Assembly (NCBI GenBank): GCA_024509875.1 | Contig: JAMPIV010014836.1 | Location: 1-64,000 of the forward strand | From: Oreohelix idahoensis | Lineage: Eukaryota > Mollusca > Gastropoda > Stylommatophora > Oreohelicidae | DNA: 64,000 nt | Reading direction: 5' to 3' | Shown: in pieces, positions 23,591-34,396 of the stretch | Position numbering within the stretch: the first letter of the stretch is position 1 | Layout: every line of letters begins with the position of its first letter | Notes under the pieces: generated by a model | Database searches by the model: none | Told to the model about the DNA's origin: nothing | Seen by the model: only the letters and a program-made list of their open reading frames with translations | Program-made: the position numbers and the translations under genes

Positions 23591-24818
23591 AAAAAAAATC
23601 AAATGATTAGTTATGTGTGTTTGTCGACAAAAATGTATTTAGTACATAACAAACTTTCTAGTATTGTAAAGCTATTGAATGTTTATCAGAATGCAGCCAA
23701 CAAAAAAATTAGTGAGATCACTGCTTCTATTTCTTGTAAACCAAAAGTTTAATACCTGGTTCAATTTTTGACAGAAATACCTGCTTATCAGCATTGAGCT
23801 ACCATTTTGTTTGTTTCTTTGGATTTGATTGAGAACAAGGCTGTGAACTCTGATTCACAGAGATATGTTATTATTAATGTAACTTTTTTTTCGGGGGGGG
23901 GGGTATTTTAATAGGATAATGTACTAATTATTCGCCACATACCCCCTTGACAAGCATCTCATACCACGTTGAAGCACTTGTACTCCTGGTTGGGAACCTC
24001 TGATATAGATCATGTCGTTTATAGACAAAAGTGGTTATGTTACGGCATGTTGTTCACAAATTACTTAACTAAAACTTCACAGTTTTATGTCAGCGTGTGT
24101 GTCTGTGTATTATAAAAGGATGTGCTGCAGAAGTTTAAAAAAAAAATTTTTTTAAAAACAAGACTTATATGTATGTTTGTATGTTTGTATTGCCCACACA
24201 CACTGGTGGTTCTTTTTTAAATTCACAAATATACTTACACACACAAACAGAGACATTGATTTACTGAGGAAAATAGTAATGTTTGTAGCTTATGTTGTGT
24301 AATATTACTAATAAGTTTGCATTCTCATATCTAATATTTGATATGAAGTAAAGGTATTCATACATTCGTACTTTACATGTAATTCACACACTGAATTTAA
24401 TTGTGAAAAAAAAACACTAAACCTGTACAAGTAATTTTGAGTGTTGCAATTGATTGTTAACAAGAAAAACAGTTAATTTCATACATAAAATTTACACTTT
24501 TGGCTTTGACTTGTTTTCAAAATGTATTTTTACATATAGTTTCTTCAGTTGGGGGAATATTACCTGTTCAAATGACATGTCTGTCTGACTGAAAAAAATG
24601 GAAGTAAAATCATAAATACAAATAATTCATGTGTTGACTTTTTCTGAGAAATGAATGTCAGATTTATACACGTTAACTTTTCATAGTTGCCTCTAACATA
24701 TAGAACTGCCATCATATGTACTTTGAATCTTTCACATAAAGCTGTGTTCTTGTGAGCAGGGGAGACAATTTAGAAAGCTTTCATCCATTCACCTGTTGTT
24801 TCATTTTTCATCCTGCAG
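23591..24818. other. Upstream flank or intron of E1
   Basis: AT-rich, with a G run (23,896-23,905) and several TG/AC-rich stretches. I see no exon with convincing splice sites. Confidence 0.5.
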
Positions 24819-25004
24819 AGTCTCCACAAGGCTGCACTGAAGGATATGATTTTGTCAAAGACAAATGTGTTACCCTATCTAAGGAACCTGTTGTCTGGAG
24901 GTCTGGTGTTGACGTGTGTAATGCTCGTGATGGACTCTTGATAGATGCTGGTACATCTGGTTATCTGGATGTGTTAAAAGAAGTTCTGGTTGAGGCCAAA
25001 ATTG
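24819..25004 (+). CDS. Exon E1: C-type-lectin-like N-terminal half
   Basis: The acceptor TCCTGCAG ends at 24,818 after a pyrimidine-rich tract, and the donor GTAAGC starts at 25,005. The exon is 186 bases, phase 1-1, and encodes 62 residues beginning ESPQGCTEGYDFVKDKCVTL and continuing VVWRSGVDVCNARDGLLIDA. The spacing C-x-E-G-Y-x(5)-C-x(8)-W-x(6)-C-x(4)-L resembles the first half of a C-type lectin-like domain; the usual WIG motif of the second half is not visible. It probably belongs to a multidomain secreted or membrane protein with E2-E5. The gene start is upstream or outside the window. No transcript evidence is available. Confidence 0.6.
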
Positions 25005-25187
25005 GTAAGCTATGTCTGCAATCTTCTATTTTTCTTTTCATTTTATCATGTCAAATCTGTACTGGATACAAACATTGTTAAAAATATCACTAAATCCTTC
25101 ACATGCTGACTGTTTTTAAAATAACAAATTAACATTTATCTAAAGACACTAGAATGCATTGAATAAATAGATATCCCATTTGTGTCC

Positions 25188-25519
25188 TTAACTCTTAACA
25201 TACGAGCGGCCTTTTAGAAAGGCCGACGATCGATCCCCGTTTTACGGCCGGCCTTTCTAAAAGGCCGAGACGGTTTAGACGGTTTCCGTGTCAATAGAGA
25301 AAATATATAGGTGAATGCATATTTAAAACCACTGAACAATTTAGTTAAGTGCATAATATAGGGGTTTCATTTCTTCACATTTTGATATATAACACTTTAT
25401 GTTATCTTTATAAATAAATTATTTATTGCAAAATCTGTAAAGGTAGTCATGTCTAAAAATGTACTCTATGAAATTAGCTCGTAAAAATGTGGTTTTTGAG
25501 CTCGTATACTAAGAGTTAA
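25188..25519. mobile_element. piggyBac-like MITE with TTAA target duplications
   Basis: TTAA at 25,188-25,191 and TTAA at 25,516-25,519 flank a 324-bp unit. Its ends are CTCTTAACATACGAGC (25,192-25,207) and, inverted, CTCTTAGTATACGAGC (complement of 25,500-25,515), 14 of 16 matching. No coding capacity is present. A TTAA duplication is the hallmark of piggyBac superfamily transposition, though the family TIR usually begins CCC or CCY, so assignment rests on the TTAA pair. It lies in the E1-E2 intron. Confidence 0.7.
25207..25267. repeat. Perfect 19-bp inverted repeat inside the MITE left end
   Basis: CGGCCTTTTAGAAAGGCCG (25,207-25,225) and its exact reverse complement (25,249-25,267) flank a 23-base spacer. 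Each arm is itself nearly palindromic around TAG. The locus is strikingly GC-rich inside AT-rich DNA. Confidence 0.9.
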
Positions 25520-25730
25520 ACTTAGACCACCACCGCAAATGGCTTCCTTTATGCAGGAAGCCTATGCTGAAGCATTTTATGTACAGTTGTGATATCTCTG
25601 ACAGTTTGTTTTACATGATGTGGTTGACAGCCCCATTAACAACTTCCCCTTAATTGTCTCGTGACACACCAAGACACATATCAACTTTTTTGATCTTACT
25701 TGATGTTTCTTTTTTTTTTTTACATTTTAG

Positions 25731-26009
25731 ACTGCCTGCATATCAGTGGCCTGGTGACAGTTGACAAAAAAAATGATGACAGTGTGACGTTCAAGTCTTG
25801 CCTGAAGGAGGAAGAGAAACGCCAAATTGGATGGGCAAATCATAATTGTCACACCTCTCTTCTTACAAAAATCCAACCTCCCAAGGAAATTTCAGTCAAA
25901 GCATTAGCTTCTGGACATAATGTAACTCTTACTGCTTCCCTTGTGAACAACAAAGTTGTGGTCTCTGCAGCATTACTAGACACTCAATGTGCTGTTGCAT
26001 GTATACCAC
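25731..26009 (+). CDS. Exon E2: Cys-containing extracellular segment, unrecognised fold
   Basis: A poly-T tract plus ACATTTTAG acceptor ends at 25,730, and the donor GTAAGT starts at 26,010. The exon is 279 bases, phase 1-1, 93 residues: DCLHISGLVTVDKKNDDSVT, then SCLKEEEKRQIGWANHNCHT, and a C-terminal beta-rich stretch NVTLTASLVNNKVVVSAALL ending TQCAVACIP. Five or six cysteines and a predicted N-glycosylation site (NVT) suggest an extracellular protein. It may complete the lectin-like domain of E1 or be a separate module. The last 16 bases and the donor are repeated twice more in the intron (see 25,994-26,104). Confidence 0.6.
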
Positions 26010-26104
26010 GTAAGTGTTTGTTGGCCATATGTTGCATGTATACCACGTATGTGTTTGTAGGCCATGTGTTGCATGTATACCACATAAGATGTTTGTAGGC
26101 CTTA
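25994..26104 (+). repeat. 37-bp tandem triplication of the E2 exon-intron boundary
   Basis: GTTGCATGTATACCAC plus the donor and 15 intron bases starts at 25,994, 26,031 and 26,068. The donors are GTAAGT (26,010), GTATGT (26,047) and ATAAGA (26,084). The second could still function; the third has lost GT. Use of the second donor would add 37 bases and shift the frame. Confidence 0.9.
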
Positions 26105-27462
26105 TGTGAAGGAAAAAAACTTATTGTACTCTTCCATACTGTACTTGACTATGGACTGATTTACTTATCTGAGTGGAAGTTCCGTTTATTTAAGTAAATT
26201 ATTGAGTGATGTCAGGTCATAGGTATTTGTGAGTTTGCTCTTAAAAATCTATTTAATAGTCTCCTTTGAATGTTTTGCAGCCATATTCAATAGCACTACC
26301 TGTGATTTGGGCTGCATTCTGACAAGCATTCATATCATTTTATTTGTTGTTGTTTCACACAGCTATAATGGTATTGTTCCCATTTGTAAGCATCCTTTTT
26401 TTTTTATTATTCTTCATCTGTTACAGTTTGCAGCTTTATCAAAATGTTCATCTTACCACACTGGGTGGGATTTCTCCTCCTGTGCTTCAGCCAGCATAAG
26501 CTTTTTTAACAGCATAAGATTTATCCGCAGCAGGAGAATGTGTGATGGAATAGGGGAATGAAAGGTAGTCCCACAGCAGATGCTATTGCCATATGTGAAA
26601 TGTTAAAGACATCACTTATACTAGGTCTCAGCTTTATGAGATGAGGTGAAATGATTCCCTTCCTCACTGTCTTCCCTCATTCATGAATGAGTCAGATACC
26701 CATTTCCAGCCAAGTGAACTGGCGTGTGACACCTCCTGGTTTCGAACCTGCTAATTTTGTGAGCGTACACTGAAATCACTCTGTCACTCAAAATTCCACT
26801 GGAAGGTGGATAGACAATGTTAAAGAAATCTTGAGTGTAGCATAGTATGATGCTGACCAGAGCAAATTACCTCTCACATGAACGAAAGCTTCTTCTGTCC
26901 CATGATGCTTAGTGGCACACACAATACCACAAGTAAACAGTTAGAGAAATAAGATTCACTTTTAAGTGACAATTCCTTATAAGCAGAATGACTAGTGTTT
27001 GGATTTTCCTGTACATTGCCAGTGAGTCTGAAAGTAGTAAACTTTATAATTGCTTCCATATTCTACCATTTTGGAAGAGCATATACAACAGTATTTTTGT
27101 TGCTTTGTTAACTGAATCCATTCCTTCCAATATTAATGCAGTGGCAAGCAACAATATTCCTAAGGGGCAGCAGTACTACTATTCTTTCTGTGACTCCATC
27201 AGAGAAAGCGAAACTGTAGATCTTAGTCAGATTAACTACTCCTTCAGGCATGTCATAATGAGGCAACTAATTTGAGTTGTGCCATGAGGCTGACAACCTC
27301 ATCATGTCAAATAATTGCTAACGTAAACCTTCACTGCCACAGCACATGACTGCTTTGATGCAGGCTTCCTGTAAGGGTACCAACTGCAGTGGTAGATGCA
27401 TGTTCCACTAAGGAGTGACAAGGGGAATAATGATGAAGCATGAACCTAGATAAGAAACTATG
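26105..27462. other. Intron E2-E3, first part
   Basis: AT-rich intronic sequence with no recognised exon or element over about 1.35 kb. Fragmentary low-scoring frames lack splice signals. Confidence 0.5.
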
Positions 27463-27470
27463 TAGAGTTT

Positions 27471-27752
27471 GAACTTACTTACTTACTTAGTCGTTCCCCT
27501 TCTACCGTGAGGTGTAGAGATTTGGAAGAGAGAGCGCCAGACTATCCTATCGGCTGTCTTCCTCCTGGCCTGGTTCCATTCTAGTCCTTGGTCCTTCAAA
27601 GATTGTCTAATGTTGTCCTCCCAGCGGACTCTGGGTCGTCCTGGGGGTCTGGATCCCTGGCTCTTTGTTTCCCGTGCTTGTTGTGGTAGCCGATCTTCTC
27701 CCATTCTGCAGACATGGCCAAACTATCTTAGTTAGCGGGGGTGACTGTTCTA
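27471..27752 (-). mobile_element. LINE-B, severely 5'-truncated copy
   Basis: The minus-strand frame 27,483-27,704 reads MGEDRLPQQARETKSQGSRP and VRWEDNIRQSLKDQGLEWNQ, then [20 protein letters not shown]. This is the same tail as 20,317-20,544. The (ACTT)n tail is at 27,471-27,490. TAGAGTTT at 27,463-27,470 and 27,753-27,760 is a plausible 8-bp target-site duplication. Confidence 0.85.
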
Positions 27753-27760
27753 TAGAGTTT

Positions 27761-28290
27761 TTTAACAACAGCTTTAGTCTGATTATCAGAAATAGTCTCC
27801 CGTCACACAAGAGTTCCTGCCTTCTTACCTCCTTTACACTTACTGGACGGTGTAGTGTGTGGGGGTCCACATGCGTCATGACACCAGTGTTTTTTATTTC
27901 TACTGTTGACTTGTTTCAACCTGTTCTTGGATTTGAACTCACTCCACCTTGCTTGTAGCTTGCATATTGGCAATTTACTCCTAATTTTATTCATCTGCTA
28001 ACTTAAGACAGTTGTGAAGTAATTGGTTTAATGCAGATAAACTTACTGTTATGAATTCCATCATCCATTATGGTTGTTCCACAACTAGCAAGATGCCATT
28101 TCCACAGTTTCACATAATCTTTTACCTGCCCCTTCCACTTGACTGTCCTTTAGTTGTTTCTGTAGACCATTTACCGAGGTGACCCCTAGACCTCTTGCAC
28201 CTACTTCTACAGCTATGACTTTTGTTGTAAACCCCTCATGCCTCAATTCCTTGACCAGTTCATTATATTTGACCATTTTGAAACCAAGAT
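27761..28290 (-). mobile_element. Decayed retroelement-like remnant
   Basis: Minus-strand frame 28,085-28,276 reads MVKYNELVKELRHEGFTTKV and IAVEVGARGLGV. The VEVG-RG motif recurs in C-terminal parts of retroelement polyproteins of marine invertebrates. Frame 27,803-27,994 (WCHDACGPPHTTPSSKC) continues in the same direction. The superfamily is not determined. Confidence 0.4.
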
Positions 28291-28802
28291 GGCCATCTAA
28301 TTCTGGATTTAAATAGCACTGTCAAATTTTTTAAAAGCATGTAAAATATTTTTAAGTATATTAAACCAATCAGTATTATATATCAAAGTGTATGATTCTG
28401 ATCATAAATTAATCAATTAAAAAATGTATTTCATTATTAGGTAGAAAGGGGAAATAATTGGGCATTTGTACATTTTTTTTAAATGTAAAACTTTTGCCTC
28501 GTTTTGGCGAGGCGCGTCCTGTTCAACCTAGTCGGTTATATTAGGGCACATGTCCAAATATAAAAGACCCTTAGGTCTAAGGATTAACATGATTATGGTG
28601 TCATTACAAAATAACCTCTAAAATCTATACAAATGCATGAAACCAATGCATATTATGCATAAGTATGTTAGAAGATGAATAAACTGTGTGTCAGTGCTAT
28701 TTGTAGCAGTAATTTATTACAATTTAATTATCCAAGGTCAAAATAATTGCAGAATTGTCATAAAAATGAACATAAACTGTACCTAGAGTTGCTCAACAGT
28801 GT
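28291..28802. other. Intronic AT-rich sequence with a short GC-rich island
   Basis: A GC-rich stretch at 28,500-28,560 (GGCGAGGCGCGTCCTG) stands out from its surroundings, but I can assign no function. The rest is AT-rich. Confidence 0.4.
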
Positions 28803-29083
28803 TTACAATTTTGCCTTGTAGTGGTATAACTGAGTGTGTCTAGTGCTGATTTTATTTTTGATGGCACTGTGTGAAGAGGGAATGTTCTGATTCTTTTCAA
28901 GTCTACCCAGTTCCTTAATTAGTTCTTCCGTAAAATCAGTTTGATGGTAACAGTTAGGTCTTTCTTGTTCTTCAACATCAGGATGATCCTTTCTCCACTC
29001 TTGAAATATTATATAGCTATTAATTAACTCTAGTAATGTCAAGAAAATAGAAGAATAAGCTTTTCCAATATTTGTTTGTTTTC
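28803..29083 (-). CDS. Candidate terminal exon of an antisense host gene
   Basis: A minus-strand frame of about 93 codons reads INSYIIFQEWRKDHPDVEEQ, then NCYHQTDFTEELIKELGRLE, ending at a TAA. A possible acceptor TTCTTAG ends at 29,084. The composition is like a normal soluble protein rather than a retroelement. Its entry phase does not match the candidate first exon at 30,198-30,655, so at least one exon between them would be needed. Another possible piece is 29,430-29,510 (minus, IVDGYSEVAERTKVNGKFRE). All of this is tentative. Confidence 0.25.
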
Positions 29084-29114
29084 CTAAGAACATTATATTT
29101 ATTAATTAATTGGT

Positions 29115-29368
29115 GGGAGCCGCGCTGGTGTAATGGTTACCACGGTGCACTGGTGTTCAAGCCCGGGCGTGTGCATTTGAAGGATTGTTATCGACCGGGA
29201 TTTTGACTGAATAACCTGAACGGCTCCTGAGATAAACCCTCTGTGGATGGGAAGGAACAAAGCTCCTGACCGGGTTGGAAGGAAAGTCCACAGGTTCCCC
29301 AGCCTCGCAATGACATGTCATTGGGCCGAAGGGCTGAAAGCCCAAGTGCTGCTGGTTAAGAAAAAAAA
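29115..29368 (+). mobile_element. tRNA-derived SINE with 14-bp target-site duplication
   Basis: ATTAATTAATTGGT at 29,101-29,114 and 29,369-29,382 flanks the element exactly. The head has a pol III A-box-like GCTGGTGTAATGG (29,124-29,136) and a B-box-like TGTTCAAGCCCG (29,154-29,165) at tRNA spacing. A roughly 180-bp tRNA-unrelated body and an A-rich 3' end (29,360-29,368) follow. It is not a functional tRNA, because no acceptor stem closes. Confidence 0.85.
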
Positions 29369-29382
29369 ATTAATTAATTGGT

Positions 29383-30197
29383 CAAGTTTATCTACCCCAC
29401 CCATATGAGTGTTAAATTGTTTCACTACTTTAGACTACTTAACTTTTAACTCTCTAAATTTCCCATTAACTTTTGTTCTTTCAGCAACTTCTGAATATCC
29501 ATCCACTATCTGTGTAAAAATTAGACATGATAAAAACTATTTGATTATCCCTTCACTGTATTGTTAATAACTCCCTCTCCCTGATACAACACACGTCACC
29601 GTGAGCTGATTTTGTTTTCAAATGATTTTATTTCTTTTAAATACTTTGGAAAACCTCTTCTGTTTGTTTGTAATAGTTTCCCATGCACAAACACCTTTCT
29701 TTAAAAGATATTGTCAAAGTTGTACACTAGTGTAAACAATTATTAAAAAAATAAGCGATAACCTTGATTAATATGAGACTTTATTAGTCTCACAGCTACA
29801 TCATAAGCCAAACCAAATGGGGAAGCTTGGGTAAAGTTACGAAAGTAATTTTAAAATCATGTGTATATCCTGTGTCAGCCTCAACAAGGATCCATAATTT
29901 AATTCCCGATGTAGTTGACTTATAACGTCCACCACTTTATGGTCTGTTTTATTTTGTTCACTATGTAGGCCTATCTGTTCGGTTTTGTAAATATAAATAT
30001 CCTTAGCAACCATTGCTATGGATGGTTAAGCCTTAAAGAATGAAGTAAAGAAATTCTTGTTCGCAATAAATGTTAAAATCATTACCGATCTTAATAGAAA
30101 ATAGGGTATAGTAACTATTTAAATGGTAGTTTTTAAAAAGTTAGGTCACTAGGCTACGACATTCTATTAAAATCACTAGAGCGAGGGTTAGACTTAC
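29383..30197. other. Intronic sequence
   Basis: AT-rich, with one possible short minus-strand exon near 29,430-29,510 as noted for the candidate antisense gene. Nothing else is supported. Confidence 0.4.
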
Positions 30198-30655
30198 GTT
30201 CTCACAAGGTACCTTGCCGCATCTGCTTCACAAATTGGGTCAGCAGGGACATTGTGGTCAATATCCATGTCTGAATCCAATGTTTCAGCTTCCCAGACAT
30301 CATCATCTGCAGAATCAGTGATGAATTCATCACTGAAATCATCGCTGAAGCTCATTATTTTAATTTTTTTCCGCGACAGTGATATCTTCTTCTTCTTCTT
30401 CTTCTTCATTCGCCTTGAAAAGGACGGTGGTTGCGTTGTGTCTGTTTACGTCTAAGCATTGATATCTGCACCTTTCGGTCGACACATCCGACTTCAGCAC
30501 GGCATTTTTTAGGGACCGGGTTTGCCTTCCCATTTCGATCCGCACTCGCTCAGCCAGACTGCACTGCTGCAGACTGTTTCCAGGACCACCACGTGGAGGT
30601 GGAGTGCGGTCTTGATATCTCACTTTACCGAAGAAATTCAAAATGGCGGCGAGTG
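30198..30655 (-). CDS. Candidate first exon of an antisense host gene
   Basis: A CpG-containing, less AT-rich island ends (minus strand) in a consensus donor, GTAAGTC immediately after AGAAC, at 30,197-30,191. From ATG at 30,355 the frame reads MSFSDDFSDEFITDSADDDV, then WEAETLDSDMDIDHN and CEADAARYLVRT, an acidic N-terminus ending in phase 2. An overlapping frame from 30,641 (MNFFGKVRYQDRTPPPRGGP) runs into a Glu repeat made by a (TTC)n tract at 30,386-30,407. AAATGGCGGC (30,641-30,650) is a YY1-like core-promoter motif often found at metazoan first exons. I do not recognise the protein. Confidence 0.35.
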
Positions 30656-30748
30656 TTTTGGGTGTTCAGTCATGACTTCAACATTGATTATTTTCATATA
30701 AAATTTGTTTAAAAAGAAACTTTTACGTTTTAAATAAATTTTATATAG

Positions 30749-32130
30749 TAATAATAATAGCCCCTTTAGTCATAACTGACTACGGGAATGCGCCCCTGAG
30801 GTGGCAGCCCTCAGCTGCTTATTTTCCTGGTGCTCCTTTCGACGTTTTCTCCTCACCTCTGCTTCTTGTGTGAGCCTCTCTTCGCCCAGTCTGAGGTGGT
30901 GCCGTAAATAGCATCGCCACTTAGTGCGATCGGCAGCTTCATCCTCCCATGTTGCTGGATCCATGTCCAGTGCCCTCATATCTCTCTTGCACACATCTTT
31001 GAACCTCAGCTGTGGTCGCCCAACTGTTCTCTTGCCATCTGCTAATTGTCCGTAGAAGATATCTTTTGGGATGCGACCATCTTCCATGCGGCGAACATGG
31101 CCAAGCCAGCGAAGTCTGCGCTGTCTAAGCAGCGTATACATACTTTGAAGGCCAGCACGTGACAACACCTCGACATTTGTCACTTTATCTTTCCACGAGA
31201 TGCCGAGGATGCGGCGTAGACACCGCAAATGGAAGGTAGTGAGCCTTCTTTCTTGCTTAGCATAGGTCGTCCAGGTCTCGCTGCCATATAGGAGTGTGCT
31301 GGTGACGCAGGCATTATATACCGCAGCTTTGGTCTTCATTGTGAGTTTAGAGTTTCCCCAAACACGCGATGTGAGGCGGGCAAAGGTAGCTGCAGCGTTG
31401 CCAATGCGGCTGTCGATTTCTGTATCCAGTGAGAGTTTGTCATTGATGGTAGACCCTAGGTATGTGAAGTGGTGCACCACTGCCAATTCATAGTTATCGA
31501 TAGTGATAACTGGTGCGCGGGCGGTAGCTGTCCAGTGAGGTCCTAGAACCTCTCCCACTGTCGGAAGTAGCCCCTGGCGCCATGCCCTACGCCAATTGGG
31601 CAAAATGCTTATAACCGATAACTGCTACTTCCCGTGTTTTGCCGACACCTATAGGGTGAAGCTGGAGTGTCCTCTCCAGGGCGCGAGCTTGGGCACAGTT
31701 ATATGGAGATCAAGCTGTTGCCCATGCAGCATGTTCCCCCTCTCCACACAGCCGGTAGATCCAAAGGAACGGCAGTAGCCGATACAGTTTGGTACCAGCC
31801 ATGTCGCAGGAGTTGCCAGAATAATGTCGAATCGACATTAGACTGCCTTAGGGACTCCGACTCCGGATTTATCCTCAGGGTTTACTCCCGAAGCCAATTC
31901 CACAAATGGATATTCCCGCAAGGCAGCGGTGGTTTGAATTCAGAGTTCCTTTTCTTAGATAAGCTACCAACCAAGGATCACGAGCCCTATCTACCCGAAG
32001 CTGCTGGTTTTAAGGCGCCAGTCGCTCGCCTTTGCCCCTTCTCCCGTCAGTGGAAACAGTTCCACCGGGCTCAAATTGAGCCACACGTGAAGGCCGGGAG
32101 CTGGACTTGGTTGTTAGAGGCTGTTTGAGG
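30749..32130 (-). mobile_element. LINE-C composite: RT tail joined to a GC-rich 5' segment
   Basis: The minus-strand frame 30,770-31,603 (277 codons, intact) reads APVITIDNYELAVVHHFTYL, LYGSETWTTYAKQERRLTTF, CLRRILGISWKDKVTNVEVL, RRLRWLGHVRRMEDGRIPKD and FKDVCKRDMRALDMDPATWE: the C-terminal third of a non-LTR reverse transcriptase, without the catalytic palm. The 3' end is (AAT)n at 30,749-30,762. Upstream of the frame, 31,600-32,130 is GC-rich and non-coding-like. The abrupt join suggests an internally deleted element made of 5' and 3' ends. No clear target duplication was found. Confidence 0.7.
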
Positions 32131-34224
32131 CGCGTGCCATAGAAGTATTTTAAAAAATAATGATAGGCCTATTAATTGAAAAAAAAAATGTTTTTAAGGT
32201 GCTTTCTGCGACTAGACATAGTAGACGTTGACGTCTGATTTCTAAGGGTTGAATTGAAGAGGGTTAAACATCTTTTACACATATATATTTTTTTTTTGGG
32301 TGTAAATTGCAATAGTTATGTACATCAAGGATTTCACCTAAACTTCCCTGTTTTGTTCCTTGCCTTCACCAATCTCTTCTATGAATTTCTTTTTATCCTA
32401 GTCATTCTATGACTTTACTATTACACATTGCTGCAAATAGAACCTTTCAGAATTCTATAATAACCATGTTCTTCATTATAAACCTCTTCCTTGCTTTGTC
32501 AGTCCACAGAGTTACAAGAACTTCTCTTTTTCACTTCTGCTTCCTTAAAACTTTATTTTACAAGTATATTTTGTGTTTGTTCACGTTAAGCCATTCATGC
32601 AAGTTACCTCTTTGTTATTTTCTGTTACTTGTTGCTCTCTTGATTTGATTGCCCATTTTGCTTTAACAAAAAATTAAATAAATAAAATTAATCTAATGGC
32701 TGGAATGAGCCTAACAGTTGGAGGAAAAATGGCTTATTTTGAACATGCTGAGAAGAAGGTCACAACACACTGTGGCAAGAGACTGAAAAGATGGAAAAAC
32801 AGAGGTTGACAGTGACATAGATATGAGATAATGGGGAGTCTAAAAGCATAGTCTTAAACTGAGTCAACAACATAAACTGATAGAGAACCTTAGAGGCCGG
32901 ATGTTGTGAAGAAATGGTTGACGTGACACGTGATGATGCTACTTGCCACTGGTTTATATTTAGGGTTGTTTTCTTCAGCTCCTCCTATGATATTCCAGTT
33001 GTCTTAGCTTAAAAAGTTGTCACTCTTTCATTGTTCTTCTCCAGGTTCTCTTTGGCCTCCCCACTCTTTCCTTCCCTCATAGGTTCTAGTCAAGCACATA
33101 TATGGTTAGACTGGTTGATTCTGTCCTGAGAGTGTATCATCTCATCATGCTGTGTTGTTTGTTATCTTGTTCTGTTCCATAGGTCAGTGCTTGTTAAAAA
33201 TCCCCCAGCAGTTGGAAATCGTAAAGAGTAGGCCATACAGCCACTGCCCTGGCAACATTTTTAAAAATTAGGAAACCTACCCACCACAAAAATATTTATA
33301 ATTTGTAATTCCTGTATACACACATTGAGATCCTCGCCGGTGCTACGGAGTTCATCACTGTGCTGAGATCCTCCTTATAAGATCTAAGGGAATAGATTGG
33401 AGCACTAATGGAGTTGTACATGTGACTGTTAACACCAGTGTCTTATTATTGTCAGAACATTGACATGCACATCCCTCCACAGCACAGCTTCACACATATA
33501 TGAAATTTATTGACATATATATTATTTACCATGCTTGCTGACAGAGTCTTATAAATGTAGTTATGCCTGTTTCATAATTTATTATATTTTCTTATTAGAG
33601 TCCAATTAAACAAGCTAGCTTTTTTTCATGTTCCAGGGAGATAACAGAATAACTTCACTAAAACTCAATAACTGTAACACTAGTAGCAGTTAACAGCAAA
33701 ATGTAAAAGAATTATGTAAAACTGTGTCTTGTGTAATCATTCTGACATGGTGAGGGCTCAGTATTTGACAGTGTTATCTTTTAAAAAGAAAAACGGGCAT
33801 GTGCAATTAAACTTATAATAGTGTTAAAAATTACACAAGATTGTAATGATTTAAGAATCAATGATTCCTTCACTTATTCATTCATTCATATTTTCTTCCA
33901 TTTTTAACATTAACTGATTTATGTAACTGAATAATAAAAAAAACCTGAAGGTCAGTACAAGGGAAGATATGAGGCTAGTTAAAGCTTAATTTCCTTGTGT
34001 ATTATCCTGTTCATTGAGTCTCATTTGTTTTAATCAGTTTTCTTTTCTATAGAATTTGCTTATCTTGTTCCCTGATAAAGAATATTGGCAAAATGTCAGT
34101 TCTTTGTGTAATTTTACATACAAAAATATTCCCCTCAGTCTTAAAGTCTGTCTTTCCTTTGCCAAAAATAAAATTGACTCCTAACTGATTTATTTTATCT
34201 TTAAAATTTAAAAAACAAAAACAG
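32131..34224. other. Intron upstream of E3
   Basis: AT-rich with no recognised element or exon over about 2.1 kb. It may still hide a small exon, because E2 leaves phase 1 and E3 enters in phase 0. Confidence 0.45.
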
Positions 34225-34396
34225 AACCTTGCCTGTCAAAGATGTCCAAAACCAAAGGGTGTTCGATGTTCCCCTACGAAAAAAGGAAATGGCACCATTA
34301 TTGGAGACTGTTTGTTTTCTAAAAATGGGATCAGATACTCTTGCTTATACGGAGAAAAATGTGCTAACGTAGAGATCAGTGAACAGTGTGAACCAG
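34225..34396 (+). CDS. Exon E3: cysteine-rich module
   Basis: The acceptor AAAAACAG ends at 34,224 (weak, A-rich tract) and the donor GTAGGT starts at 34,397. The 172-base exon encodes NLACQRCPKPKGVRCSPTKK, then GDCLFSKNGIRYSCLYGEKC and EISEQCEP, with seven or eight cysteines in 57 residues: a small disulfide-rich extracellular module I cannot name. It exits in phase 1, as E4 requires, but enters in phase 0, while E2 exits in phase 1. The explanations are a missed exon, a 1-base assembly error in the A-run at the acceptor, or separate genes for E1-E2 and E3-E5. Confidence 0.55.

Noticed and set aside
29115..29290. Functional tRNA gene
   Set aside because: A and B boxes are present but no cloverleaf closes, and a 14-bp target duplication with an A-rich tail marks it as a SINE.
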